This document shows positions 1 to 9,072 of a stretch of DNA of 64,000 bases, in pieces. The translations under genes and the position numbers were made by a program. Below the pieces are notes generated by a model. The model was not told the origin of the DNA. It made no database searches and was given only the letters and a program-made list of their open reading frames with translations. Source of the stretch: Spirosoma validum (GTDB lineage: Bacteria; Bacteroidota; Bacteroidia; Cytophagales; Spirosomataceae); the NCBI RefSeq assembly GCF_014699035.1, contig NZ_JACXAA010000001.1, positions 186,001 to 250,000 of the forward strand. The letters are read 5' to 3'. Each line of letters begins with the position of its first letter. The first letter of the stretch is position 1.

Positions 1-1
1 T

Positions 2-2461
2 GGAGCAGTTACCTTGATTAACGTGCCGGCTTTACCCGCTGCTGTTTACACAGCTGGCGATGCTGGACCTGATGGCAACCTGTATCTCTACGTAACAGGC
101 ACGCTCGCGATGCAGAAGGTCAACCTGGCAACCCTGGCTGTTACCAGTATCAATTTAGGCGCTGGCTCTGCTCTGTCGGATTTTTCGGTTAGCGCGGATG
201 GGAATTCGATCTATGGCATTTCGACCAATACCGGCGATCTGGTACGATACGCTACCACTGGTGGAACGCCCACGACAACGAACGTGGGGTTTGGCGGATT
301 TTATAATTCTGCCTATCTGGATAATACAGGGAACTTATACGTAATAGAAGATGCGAATTCCTTTGTTTTTGAGGTAGTCGGTCCCACTATCCCTACCGAA
401 AAAAGTGCCGTACTACGTACTACTACCTTTACGCCAATAACCAATACCGACGGTGCCCGGTGCGTTACTTCTTCAGCTACCCTACAAACTCCGTTGACTT
501 GTACGGCCGGACAGGCATTTGTCGTGACCGGGGAGCAGGGCTATAGCACGGGTGAGTGTACAGAAGCTGGCAACAGCATTCTTGCTGAGTATAATCTTCA
601 AACTGGAGCGCTGATTGCGCAGACGGACGAACTCATCAATAGTTTTAATGCCAGAACCACTATCAACAACCTGGGCTATAATGTTACGGATAACTATTTA
701 TGGGGTTACCGCAACGGCACCAACCAGTTAATACGTATTGGCTCAGAAAAAACCGTCGATTTCTTCGCGATTTCTGGCCTTTCGAGCGATTGCAGTTATT
801 CATTTGGTACAATCAACAATACAGTTTTTAAAGCAGGTGATATTAGCCTGAACGGAATTCTTTATCTGCTAAATGGATTCGATGGTGACCGGTTTATCCG
901 GGTTGACGTTAACCCCAGTTCACCCACGTATCTGCAAAAATTAAGCGATATACCCCTGAGCCTTTCGCCGGGCGCAGGCACGTTGGCCATTATGGCTGAT
1001 CTGGCGTTTAATCCGATTGATGGGAATCTATATGGAGTCGGTACAGACAAGAATCTCGTCCGAATCAATCCAACAACCGGCGTGGTGTCTGTTCTGGGAG
1101 CACTTGCAGGCCTGGAAGACGATTCCAGCAATTTTCTGATCGCTTTTTTTGATCAGGCAGGTTCGCTGTATGTGCAGCAGAGCAACGCTGTGGTTTATAA
1201 AATCAGCAACGTGGCCGGCAACAACCTCATAGCAACGATCCACATTGCGAATGGCCTGAATGTCGGTTTGAATGGGGATGGAGCCAGTTGTCCATTTAAC
1301 GCCCAGTTGTCTTATAGTATTTCAGGTAAGCTTCTTAATGATGCGAACGGCTTGGTGGATGGCACGGTTAACGGCAACACCGTCAGCAGTTTGAGTGGCA
1401 ACACCTTCTCGGCCAATCTGGTCGGTTCGGCTGGAACTGTAGTGGCTACGACTCCGTTGGTCAGCGGTACATACACCTTCACGGGACTCTCAGCCAATAG
1501 TTCCTATTCAGTCGTTCTGAGTAATACGCCCGGTACACCAGGCGCGGCTCCACCAAATACTACGTTAGTGGGGGGCGTGGTCAATACGGGCGAGTATATT
1601 GGTACTGGCGTTGGCAGTGATGGGCTACCGGATGGCGTGCTCTCAATCTCCGTTGCCACTAGTCAGGTTGTTGATGCTAACTTTGGTATAGAACGTTTGC
1701 CAACGGCTAACCCCAAAACGCTTGTCAATCAGTCTAATCCTGGAGGTACTGCTACAATTAACGTACCAACCCTAACTGGCTCAGATCCCGAAGACGGCGA
1801 CTATATCGGTAGCACGTTCAATAACATGATCGTTATTCAACAGTTACCAACCAATGCTACGCTTTATTACGATGGTATCCTTGTCACGGAAGGACAGGTA
1901 ATTCCAAATTACGAACCTGATCTATTAACGTTGGATCCAATCGATGGCCCGGTGAGTGTGACGTTCACCTACTCCGAACGCGATGCTGCCGGACTTGACA
2001 GCCCACCGGCCCAGGTGTCTATCTCCTTCATCGTTTTACCTGACCTTTCCTTACTGATGTATGCACGCCCTACTTCTGTCTACGGCACTGCACCGGTAAC
2101 GGTTGTTGTCGATGTTGTTGAACTGAATTCTGTACCTACCACCGGGCTTATTACGCTTAAAATTACCCGAGACGCTAAATATAGCTTGACATTTCCATCC
2201 TCAGCGACCAGCGTTGGCTCCCGCACAGTGCAAAACAGCCTATGGCAGTTTAATGGCTCGGATCCAAGTTACTACGTACTGACAACAAATTCGGCTGTGC
2301 CAGCCGGGGATAGACTTTCGGTTGGTTTGACTGGTGTGCTAACCGCCGGTGCTACCTCTGGTAGTATTGCGGTCAGTTCGGTATTAGTAGGAGTTAGTGG
2401 CAGTGAAAGCAGAGTTACCAATAATGCAGATGCTGATAAGATCGATTATTTCCAGCAGTAA
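2..2461 (+). CDS. Secreted multidomain repeat protein, 5' end outside the window
   Basis: The frame is open from base 2 (GGA GCA GTT ACC TTG), so the true start lies upstream and about 819 residues are visible. The first ~415 residues are beta-rich with recurring GNLY and LYxV phrases, resembling DUF6923-type propellers. Residues ~430-560 look like an SdrD B-like segment (LNDANGLVDG, then TYTFTGL) and ~570-670 like a further Ig-like segment. The last ~140 residues (from PDLSLLMYARP to DADKIDYFQQ) match the C-terminus of the protein ending at 6134. Cell-surface or secreted location is inferred from composition, and the function is unknown. The domain names are recalled by eye and are not certain. 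Confidence 0.8.
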   Translation, partial: GAVTLINVPALPAAVYTAGDAGPDGNLYLYVTGTLAMQKVNLATLAVTSINLGAGSALSDFSVSADGNSIYGISTNTGDLVRYATTGGTPTTTNVGFGGFYNSAYLDNTGNLYVIEDANSFVFEVVGPTIPTEKSAVLRTTTFTPITNTDGARCVTSSATLQTPLTCTAGQAFVVTGEQGYSTGECTEAGNSILAEYNLQTGALIAQTDELINSFNARTTINNLGYNVTDNYLWGYRNGTNQLIRIGSEKTVDFFAISGLSSDCSYSFGTINNTVFKAGDISLNGILYLLNGFDGDRFIRVDVNPSSPTYLQKLSDIPLSLSPGAGTLAIMADLAFNPIDGNLYGVGTDKNLVRINPTTGVVSVLGALAGLEDDSSNFLIAFFDQAGSLYVQQSNAVVYKISNVAGNNLIATIHIANGLNVGLNGDGASCPFNAQLSYSISGKLLNDANGLVDGTVNGNTVSSLSGNTFSANLVGSAGTVVATTPLVSGTYTFTGLSANSSYSVVLSNTPGTPGAAPPNTTLVGGVVNTGEYIGTGVGSDGLPDGVLSISVATSQVVDANFGIERLPTANPKTLVNQSNPGGTATINVPTLTGSDPEDGDYIGSTFNNMIVIQQLPTNATLYYDGILVTEGQVIPNYEPDLLTLDPIDGPVSVTFTYSERDAAGLDSPPAQVSISFIVLPDLSLLMYARPTSVYGTAPVTVVVDVVELNSVPTTGLITLKITRDAKYSLTFPSSATSVGSRTVQNSLWQFNGSDPSYYVLTTNSAVPAGDRLSVGLTGVLTAGATSGSIAVSSVLVGVSGSESRVTNNADADKIDYFQQ

Positions 2462-2549
2462 TTGATCTATTGACGGCGACCACTATGGAACCACTTAGCT
2501 TCAGATAAGGCAAAAATTTAAGGTTATTAACCTACTATTTATCTAAAAA

Positions 2550-3224
2550 ATGAGAAGACAAAAGCACCCAGATAAACAAATAGAGCAGAATCAACGGATT
2601 ATAAAAGCACTGGAGGAGGTAATTAGCGAACGGGGTGTTGTGGGTGTTAATGTAAATCTAATTGCCAGCAAATCTGGAATAGGCAAGGGAATCATTTATC
2701 GTAATTTTGGCGGAGAAGCGGAATTGTTGATGTATTACGTTTGTACAAGTCCTGCGTTTCCTCATCTTACGATGGACCCGCTTAACCCACCTCGCTCACT
2801 ACAACAGGAGCGCATTTCTCAGAGTATGTTTGGCCAGATGTTTCAATCGTTTCGGGAGTTACGCAGTTCTAAAGCCAGTCGTCAGATCATTAAAGCTATG
2901 TTGATCGGTGATGAGCCAGCAATTGATTTTATAAGTCAAAATAATGAACAGAAATTAGCAGAAGCGGTTCAGCAACTTTCTCTACCAAAAGGGACAGATG
3001 GTCAGGCTGCTATGGCTATTCTCTTGGGAGGTATGTATTACATGACAATAATGGCTCATAACAATCATCCATTCCTTGGAATTGATCTACGTAGCGACTC
3101 TGGCTGGTTACGAATAGAACAAGCCTTAAAAAACTTTTACAAGCAGTTGAATAAGTCAGCAAACCAAACTCGTACGTCGAAGAAATCGCTATCAACTGTT
3201 ATCCCAGAACTAGTTGAAAGTTGA
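2550..3224 (+). CDS. TetR/AcrR-family transcriptional regulator
   Basis: This is a 224-residue protein. Residues ~15-60 form the TetR helix-turn-helix: a helix ending in SERGVVGVNVNLIA, then SKSGIGKGIIYRNFGGEAELL, the usual place for the recognition helix and the Y/F-NF pair. The rest is helical and divergent, as expected of a ligand-binding domain. The ATG at 2550 sits 88 bp after the preceding stop, in an AT-rich gap. The target is unknown. The nearest genes are the surface protein upstream and a small secreted protein downstream on the other strand. Confidence 0.85.
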   Translation: MRRQKHPDKQIEQNQRIIKALEEVISERGVVGVNVNLIASKSGIGKGIIYRNFGGEAELLMYYVCTSPAFPHLTMDPLNPPRSLQQERISQSMFGQMFQSFRELRSSKASRQIIKAMLIGDEPAIDFISQNNEQKLAEAVQQLSLPKGTDGQAAMAILLGGMYYMTIMAHNNHPFLGIDLRSDSGWLRIEQALKNFYKQLNKSANQTRTSKKSLSTVIPELVES

Positions 3225-3575
3225 ACCGCCAATTTAATTGAGTCTATAAATTTACTTTATGCCGTATAGTGAAATGGATAAGTTGAGGTCTTACTCATCT
3301 ACAGGAAAAGTATCTAAAAGTAAAAAAGTCAACTACACTATTGTAAAATAAGCTTTAACGCATGTAGTTTAGAAATCACTGCGTTTAAAATTTCCTAAAT
3401 TTTTTAGATAAATCTATTCAGTTATACTTTAATCAGATGCTTATCAACTAAATTAAATAAATAAGTAATGTACTTGTCGAGCATTAGCCGTTAAATATCA
3501 CTGCACTTAGGGTCTATGTCGCTTATCTTATGAAGCGTTGGCTTGTCTGTTAATTACCACAAATGTCAGGGTTTT
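3225..3575. other. AT-rich intergenic stretch without a recognisable gene
   Basis: The sequence after the TetR stop is strongly AT-rich and has stop codons in all frames at short intervals. I see no RNA gene or repeat in it before the palindrome that begins at 3576. Confidence 0.6.
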
Positions 3576-3641
3576 CAAGAGCTTTGTATGTAAAAGGCCT
3601 TCTCATTATCTTGAGAAGGCCTTTTACATACAAAGCTCTTG
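3576..3641. repeat. 30-bp perfect inverted repeat, probable terminator
   Basis: The arms 3576-3605 and 3612-3641 are perfect reverse complements around the 6-nt loop TTATCT. The right arm ends 8 bp from the stop codon of the minus-strand gene at 3649, so a hairpin in that transcript would form immediately after the coding region. There is no clear U-tract beyond the stem, so termination is inferred and a dispersed palindrome is the alternative. Confidence 0.75.
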
Positions 3642-3648
3642 TTGAGAC

Positions 3649-3879
3649 TTATCGACCGGCGGGATCCGCTTTCCGGTCTTCTTTTTTCAATTCTTTATTT
3701 ATGTTTTTCACATTTTTATCATCGTTCAGTTTTGTATTGTCACCGGCTTTTTTTAGCTCTTTCGTCGCTTTCTTAACTTCATATTTTGTCTCTTTTTGAG
3801 CTTTTTTCACATCATCCTGAGCGAAAAGGGTCACAGAGATTGCCATAAAGGCAATCATAGAAATAAGCATTTTTTTCAT
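3649..3879 (-). CDS. Small secreted lysine-rich protein
   Basis: This is a 76-residue protein. Its signal peptide (MKKMLISMIAFMAISVTLFA, then QDD) is followed by ~55 residues rich in Lys, Asp and Glu (KKAQKETKYEVKKATKELKKAG), probably helical. It ends just before a strong palindrome. There is no known family that I recognise. Similar small export-signal plus charged-tail proteins occur in this window at 51182-51463 and 50801-51136. The plus-strand frame across the same bases is an overlap artefact. Confidence 0.75.
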   Translation of the reverse strand: MKKMLISMIAFMAISVTLFAQDDVKKAQKETKYEVKKATKELKKAGDNTKLNDDKNVKNINKELKKEDRKADPAGR

Positions 3880-4631
3880 GATCTATTTGGTTTAATGTGT
3901 GTATACGTTTTTAGATTTTACATTAATCAGCTAAAGTTCTTTTAGGTCTCATGTAATTTTCGTTTTCAAAGATAATAATAATAGTATTTAGTACCAATTA
4001 GATTTCACCCTACTTGATCATTAAATTCAGGTTATTCTTTTTCAATTATAGGTGCTTCGTTGCTGACCTACCCATTACTCGTTGTAGTCAATATGATGAA
4101 GCCAATTGTTCTAATTAGTAAACTGTGTAGAGTCAATTTTACAAGGAGTTTTGTGAACGAATTCACGAAATGATCTAATTTCATTTACCTAAGAATTCGA
4201 TTGAAAAATTACTGATAAACCCGAACAACTTGTATTGTATATCTTTACTATTTTCATCCATCTAAAAATTGGCTAATCAACATTTACGAAGTCTGCAAAC
4301 AGTAGGTGATGGGTTAGTTTGTTTCTGGTTTACTTTATTGTCGTTGGGAGTGAAATCAATCCGTAGTGCACCAGATTATCTCCGAGCTAGCCATCGATTG
4401 GACTAACTCAATCGGTCAAAAGATAGTAGGCATTCTTGACTATCGATAGTTAACGTTGACCGCCCCGATACCACTGGGCGAATACCAAAGTCCCCAGCTT
4501 CAGGAGCTTTGCCTGTTGGCTATTTATAGCACAAAACCTATAAGCGGCTTTTTTATTTGCAAACGTTGCCCCAAAAGGTAAGGTCATCAAGCCAATCAAT
4601 TGAAGAGGTCAACTAAGCGCTGAAGCGGTTC
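3880..4631. other. Intergenic stretch of about 750 bp, no supported gene
   Basis: It is AT-rich up to about 4260 and nearer average composition after that. A TTG-initiated frame of 45 codons (about 4269-4405) exists, but I do not recognise its product. It could be the remnant of a decayed gene or chance. No long palindrome or tRNA was seen. Confidence 0.5.
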
Positions 4632-6134
4632 TCACTGCTGGAAGTACTCCACCTTGTCGGCATCAATATTATTGGTCAGTTTTGCTTCTACTACCGTCGC
4701 AGGCAGCACCGTCGAGCTGACGGTTATGACGCCCGTCGATGCCCCTGGACTCAAATTACCTGTTAAGCCAAAGGATAGCCGATCGCCAGCGGCTACACTC
4801 TGCGAGGTTGTTAAGATGTAATAGTTCGGATTCGAATTGCTGAAGTTCCACACATTGTTCTGCACCGACCGGCCATTAACCTGGGTTAAGCTTGGATCAA
4901 AGGTCAGGTCGATTTTCTGATCTTTGGTTACCCTCACCGAGAAACTGCCGCTGGTAGCTACTGAATTCAATTCCACCACATCGACCACTACGCTGAAAAT
5001 AGAACCGCCATACACCAGTGCAGGACGAGCGTAGAGAAGTGGGGTCAAATCCGAACCAAGACAAAAAGAAATCCCCCCACTCCTTGTACCGGCATAAATG
5101 GCTTTATCGGTGGCATATACAGACGCTACTGGTAGAGCTCCGAGGCCATTAAGCGTGGTGTAATTGGTAAAGCTATTACCGCCGTCGGTTGAAATACTTA
5201 GGCCACCTTCAGTTGCGGCATAGACCGTATTGCCAATGGCCGATACACTATTTACCCGATCATTGCCTAACCCATTCACGGTGGTTTTATTAACAAAGCT
5301 ATTACCCCCATCGGTCGAGATACTTAACCCACCATACGTAGCCGCATAGATCGTATTACCGACAGCGTGTACCTTATTTACTACATTGCTCCCTAATCCA
5401 TCAGTCGTCGTTTTCGTAAAGAATGTATTTCCTCCGTCTGCGGAAATACTCACTCCGCCGGTGGTGGCAACATACAGCATGCCATCAATCGAAGTTACGC
5501 CAAGCAAAAAATTATTGCCTAAACCGTCCGCGATAGTTTTATTGACAAAACTGTTACCGCCATCCATAGAGATGCTTAGGCCGCCACCGGTAGCGGCATA
5601 AACGACACTATCGGCTACATATACGCCAGAAATATAACCGTCTCCCAGGCCATTCTCAGTCGTCTTGTTGCTAAAACTAAGCCCCCCATCGGTCGATATA
5701 CTTAGTCCACCATCAGTAGCCGCAAAGATGGTGTTGTCCGTAACATAAATCCCTAGTACAAAACTTCCGCCTAAGCCGCTATTCATATAGTTACGGCTGG
5801 CGAACGTCCCCCCCCCATCAGTCGAGATAGCGATGCCTCCTAATGACCCTCCTGTTCCAGCATAGATGGTGTTACCAACGGCGTATGTACTAATCACCAG
5901 ATCGGTTCCTAACCCGTTAGCCACTGTTCGACTGGTATAGGTATTGCAGGCAGGTCCGTTCACCGGCGCTTTTGCGTAGGTAGTTTTTGAATCCACATAG
6001 GCGGAAGCAAGGTGGGGGCCAGCTTGACCACTAGCGAACATAGATTGTAATATTATCGGACAAATCAGCCAACAGTGTCGAACGGGCTTCACGAGTCGAA
6101 GCCAGGATGGGCATAAAGTAGAGTAAAACTTCAC
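4632..6134 (-). CDS. Secreted seven-repeat beta-propeller protein with shared C-terminal domain
   Basis: This is a 500-residue protein with an N-terminal hydrophobic export segment. From about residue 60 to 360 it has seven copies of a 42-residue repeat of the form (I/V)YAAT-x-GGLSIS-T-DGG-NSF-x-NKTT-x-NGLG, the last one partial. The N-terminal half-repeat would complete the first blade, as in a velcro-closed seven-bladed propeller (BNR/Vps10-like or regulator-propeller class). Residues ~363-500 (from DLTPLLYARP to DADKVEYFQQ) match the C-terminus of the gene at the left window edge. Surface location is inferred. Ligand and role are unknown. Confidence 0.85.
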   Translation of the reverse strand: MKFYSTLCPSWLRLVKPVRHCWLICPIILQSMFASGQAGPHLASAYVDSKTTYAKAPVNGPACNTYTSRTVANGLGTDLVISTYAVGNTIYAGTGGSLGGIAISTDGGGTFASRNYMNSGLGGSFVLGIYVTDNTIFAATDGGLSISTDGGLSFSNKTTENGLGDGYISGVYVADSVVYAATGGGLSISMDGGNSFVNKTIADGLGNNFLLGVTSIDGMLYVATTGGVSISADGGNTFFTKTTTDGLGSNVVNKVHAVGNTIYAATYGGLSISTDGGNSFVNKTTVNGLGNDRVNSVSAIGNTVYAATEGGLSISTDGGNSFTNYTTLNGLGALPVASVYATDKAIYAGTRSGGISFCLGSDLTPLLYARPALVYGGSIFSVVVDVVELNSVATSGSFSVRVTKDQKIDLTFDPSLTQVNGRSVQNNVWNFSNSNPNYYILTTSQSVAAGDRLSFGLTGNLSPGASTGVITVSSTVLPATVVEAKLTNNIDADKVEYFQQ

Positions 6135-6548
6135 AGAATATAGACGTTAATAAGGTTGTATACTAAAATAGCAATATTAGAGTCTCGTTGCTCACCAATA
6201 CTACATAAGTATACCTTATTAGTCAACCCTATCTTCTTTTAATTAATATAATGCAACTTAAATAAACAAAAAGACTCATTATCGGAATAGTTGAACTTCT
6301 CTCTTCTCTTCCTGTTACTGCACACAGCTAGGCCGACCTTGCTAGTAAAGCCGGTTGGTTTAGTCTATCGATAAAAGAAGGGTAGTGTCGAAATTATATC
6401 GTATAATTCCCTCTACTCAGATAGGTGGATTATCTCTGGCAGTGATTCTACTAGTAGAGACTGTTGGATTGATAAAAAGTGTACAAAAACGATCAGCTAC
6501 ACCGTGGGTTTCAGGTTTTCGGCAATCCCAGAAAAGCTGGTTTCACAA
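6135..6548. other. Intergenic region, no supported gene
   Basis: This is the upstream region of the propeller gene. A plus-strand frame of 67 codons (6385-6588) starts inside it but has no recognisable features and overlaps the better minus-strand candidate at 6549-6713. The promoter could not be assigned. Confidence 0.4.
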
Positions 6549-6713
6549 CTATAGATTAAGCAGCATCGAAATGGGATTTTCGGCTTGATGAATCGATTCA
6601 TAGACGGCTCGTTTGTACTGAGCCAGCAGTTGAGTGAACTGAGTGTAGCTGAGAGGCTCTTCGAGAGTCTCGGACTGCGTTGAACCAACTGAATTAGTTT
6701 TATCTAGTTTCAT
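6549..6713 (-). CDS. Possible small acidic protein, 54 residues
   Basis: ATG at 6713 opens a 54-codon frame ending in TAG at 6549. The product (MKLDKTNSVG..., then YTQFTQLLAQYKRAVYESIH) looks like a soluble helical protein with normal codon choice. A 63-codon frame overlaps it in another phase, but its Cys- and Ser-rich product is less protein-like. No homologue is recognised. It is listed because it is the only credible coding frame in a 900-bp gap. It could still be chance. Confidence 0.35.
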   Translation of the reverse strand: MKLDKTNSVGSTQSETLEEPLSYTQFTQLLAQYKRAVYESIHQAENPISMLLNL

Positions 6714-6965
6714 AAGCAGTAAAGGACGTGACCTGTTTAACGACAGGTTAAACTGAAATCAGCCATTAGTCAGGCTGGGTAAAACTAATTACTCAAACAT
6801 ATGATTTGTTCGCCTTTTCGATGAAGCGTACGTTTTAGCCGGTTTTCGGTAGTAATCAAGCTACTTAAAGAGTCTAGCTAATCACCCGCAACGAAATTTC
6901 AGCCGAGTCGAGTAAATATGCCCTACGTTTTTAGGTGAGCTAGGGCTTAACCGAGCAATTATGCA
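6714..6965. other. Intergenic region, nothing recognised
   Basis: It lies between the possible small gene and the ggt terminator. Both strands are broken by stops, and no repeat or RNA signature was seen. Confidence 0.4.
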
Positions 6966-6967
6966 TG

Positions 6968-7010
6968 AAAAAAGCAACAGCCCCAAATCGCATGATTTGG
7001 GGCTGTTGCT
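6968..7010 (-). terminator. Rho-independent terminator of ggt
   Basis: The 17-bp perfect stem (6973-6989 with 6994-7010) has a 4-nt loop, GCAT. On the minus strand it is followed by a run of six T. It lies 26 bp downstream of the ggt stop. Confidence 0.9.
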
Positions 7011-7035
7011 GTGTCAACTACCTAGCCAGGCGAGA

Positions 7036-8844
7036 CTAGTATCCTCTCGCCGTATTATCCGCTCTGGGGTCCGAAGCCCCTTCGTACGTACCGTCAGGAC
7101 GTATCAATACACAGTCCATACGGCCCAGCGTGTTGGTTAGTTTTTCCAGAATGTAGCCCCGGTTTTGCAGAGCCTGGGTGGTCGCTTCGGAGAATGCACC
7201 GTTTTCAAAGATGGTTTTGTCAGGCAGCCACTGGTGGTGAAACTTGAGCGCGTTGACCGCCTGCTGCATCGTCATTCCGTGTTCCACTACGTTGAGGATG
7301 GTCTGATAGACCGAGGTCATAATGGTCGAACCGCCTGGTGTGCCCACAACCATAAACAGCTTCCCGTCTTTTTCCAGAATGGTCGGCGTCATCGAGGAGA
7401 GCATCCGTTTGTTGGGCGCAATGGCATTGGCATGATTGCCGACTAAGCCATACATGTTCGGAGTTCCCGGCTTCACACTGAAATCGTCCATTTCGTTGTT
7501 CATAAAGAATCCGGCTCCCCCTACCACGACCCGGCTCCCGTAGCCGCCATTCAGCGTTGTTGTGATGCTGACGGCATTGCCGTCTTTGTCGACCACCGAA
7601 AAATGCGTCGTTTCCAGGCTTTCGTAACCGGGAATATTACCGCCTTTTACGTTTCGGCTATCGGTGGCTTTGGCCCAGGAGAAATCCGTCCAGCGGGTAC
7701 GCAGGTAATCGGGCGAGATCAGTTGAGCAACAGGTACCTTAACAAAATCAGGATCGCCGAGGAATTTGGCCCGGTCGGCATATACGCGCCGTTCCGCTTC
7801 AATCATGACCTGCACTGTACTGTCGCGATTCCAGCCCCACTTACGTAACGGAAAGGGTTCGGTAAAGCGCATCATCTGCAACAGAGCAACGCCCCCGCTG
7901 GAGGTTGGCGGCATGGTAATCACGTTATATTCTTTGTATTTCGCCTGAAGAGGATCACGCCAGACTGCGTGGTAATTTTTCAGATCTTCTTCCGTAATCA
8001 ATCCCTTGCCCTGTACCATTTCCTGAGCCAGCAATCGCGCGGTTTCGCCTTCGTAAAAACCCGCCCGTCCCTGCGTCTGAATTCGTTGCAGCGTTTTTCC
8101 CAAATCGGTTTGTACCATCAACTCACCTTTGTGCCAGGTAACGGTATCGGTTGGAACCGTACTCCTCAGGAAATACGTTTTGCCCGGATTTATGGTATTG
8201 AGATCGTTTTTAATTCGGTTCAGGCCCAGCGCATCGCGTTCGGTGAGCGCAAAACCTTTAGTGGCCAGATCAATGGCGGGTTGTAGTACCTGAGCCCACG
8301 TCAGTTTTCCAAATCGTTTATGCGCTTCGACCATCCCATCCACGGATCCCGGCACACCACTCGCCAAATGGCCACTAATACTCAGACCCGGCCGGACATT
8401 TCCAATAGAATCAAGGTACATGTTCTGGCTGGCCCGACCCGGCGCTTTTTCTCGGTAGTCGAGCGTATACGCTTTACCCGCATTGTCGCGGTACACCATG
8501 AAACCACCACCGCCAATATTCCCGGCGCCGGGATAAACAACAGCCAGCGCAAACTGCACAGCCACAGCCGCATCGACGGCATTCCCGCCAGCTTTCAAAA
8601 TAGTCAGCCCCACCTGCGACGCTTCAGGATGCGCCGAGGCTACCATTCCGTTCCGGCCAATGACGCCAACCCGATCAGAGAAGAAAGGCTTAACAGTAGG
8701 ATCTTCGTCGCGATACTGATAAACGCCCTGGCTTTGCGTTACGCCCTTATCGGTCGAAGTCGTCGAGGGCGATTGAGTTTTACAGGCGAGAAAACCGACC
8801 GTTAGGAGCAGACAAGTGGAATAAGACGTGATACGTTGTTTCAT
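7036..8844 (-). CDS. ggt: Gamma-glutamyltransferase
   Basis: This 602-residue protein hydrolyses or transfers the gamma-glutamyl group of glutathione and related peptides in the periplasm. The N-terminus has a lipoprotein signal (LLLTVGFLAC). The large-subunit start TTHFSVVDKDGNAVS is near residue 411, where autocleavage creates the catalytic N-terminal Thr. Substrate-binding GSRVVVGGAGFFMNNEMDDF and the LSSMTPTI / VGTPGGSTI loops follow. Length and motifs are those of the family. It is a single gene with its own terminator and diverges from the permease gene at 9073. Confidence 0.95.
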   Translation of the reverse strand: MKQRITSYSTCLLLTVGFLACKTQSPSTTSTDKGVTQSQGVYQYRDEDPTVKPFFSDRVGVIGRNGMVASAHPEASQVGLTILKAGGNAVDAAVAVQFALAVVYPGAGNIGGGGFMVYRDNAGKAYTLDYREKAPGRASQNMYLDSIGNVRPGLSISGHLASGVPGSVDGMVEAHKRFGKLTWAQVLQPAIDLATKGFALTERDALGLNRIKNDLNTINPGKTYFLRSTVPTDTVTWHKGELMVQTDLGKTLQRIQTQGRAGFYEGETARLLAQEMVQGKGLITEEDLKNYHAVWRDPLQAKYKEYNVITMPPTSSGGVALLQMMRFTEPFPLRKWGWNRDSTVQVMIEAERRVYADRAKFLGDPDFVKVPVAQLISPDYLRTRWTDFSWAKATDSRNVKGGNIPGYESLETTHFSVVDKDGNAVSITTTLNGGYGSRVVVGGAGFFMNNEMDDFSVKPGTPNMYGLVGNHANAIAPNKRMLSSMTPTILEKDGKLFMVVGTPGGSTIMTSVYQTILNVVEHGMTMQQAVNALKFHHQWLPDKTIFENGAFSEATTQALQNRGYILEKLTNTLGRMDCVLIRPDGTYEGASDPRADNTARGY

Positions 8845-9072
8845 AGGTTATATTCTGCAAGGGATATAAGTCACTAAACTACAAAATTTGCTGTTTCAAC
8901 CAATACAGTCGGTAGCCACTTATCCGCCCGAAAGCGGAACTTGTCCAAAACAGTTTGGCGAAGAAGCCCAAATAGCGTACCTTCATTATTGGAGCGTTAC
9001 CCCAGCGAACCATTAGTCAGACTTTCGCCCTCTCACCGCACCGGCGGCCCGGCCTTTCGCTCTTTACTATAT

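Noticed and set aside
3563-3799. Plus-strand frame over the small secreted gene
   Set aside because: It runs through the palindrome and the antisense of a protein with a clear signal peptide; its product is Phe/Ser-rich noise.
4269-4405. TTG-started frame of 45 codons in the gap before the propeller gene
   Set aside because: Non-standard start, no recognisable product, no conserved neighbour; mentioned only as a possible remnant.
4950-5960. Regular DNA repeats that might be taken for a CRISPR array
   Set aside because: The 126-bp period is a 42-codon protein repeat in one open frame with diverged copies and no spacers.
8320-8805. 161-codon plus-strand frame opposite ggt
   Set aside because: Antisense of the strongly supported ggt coding region.
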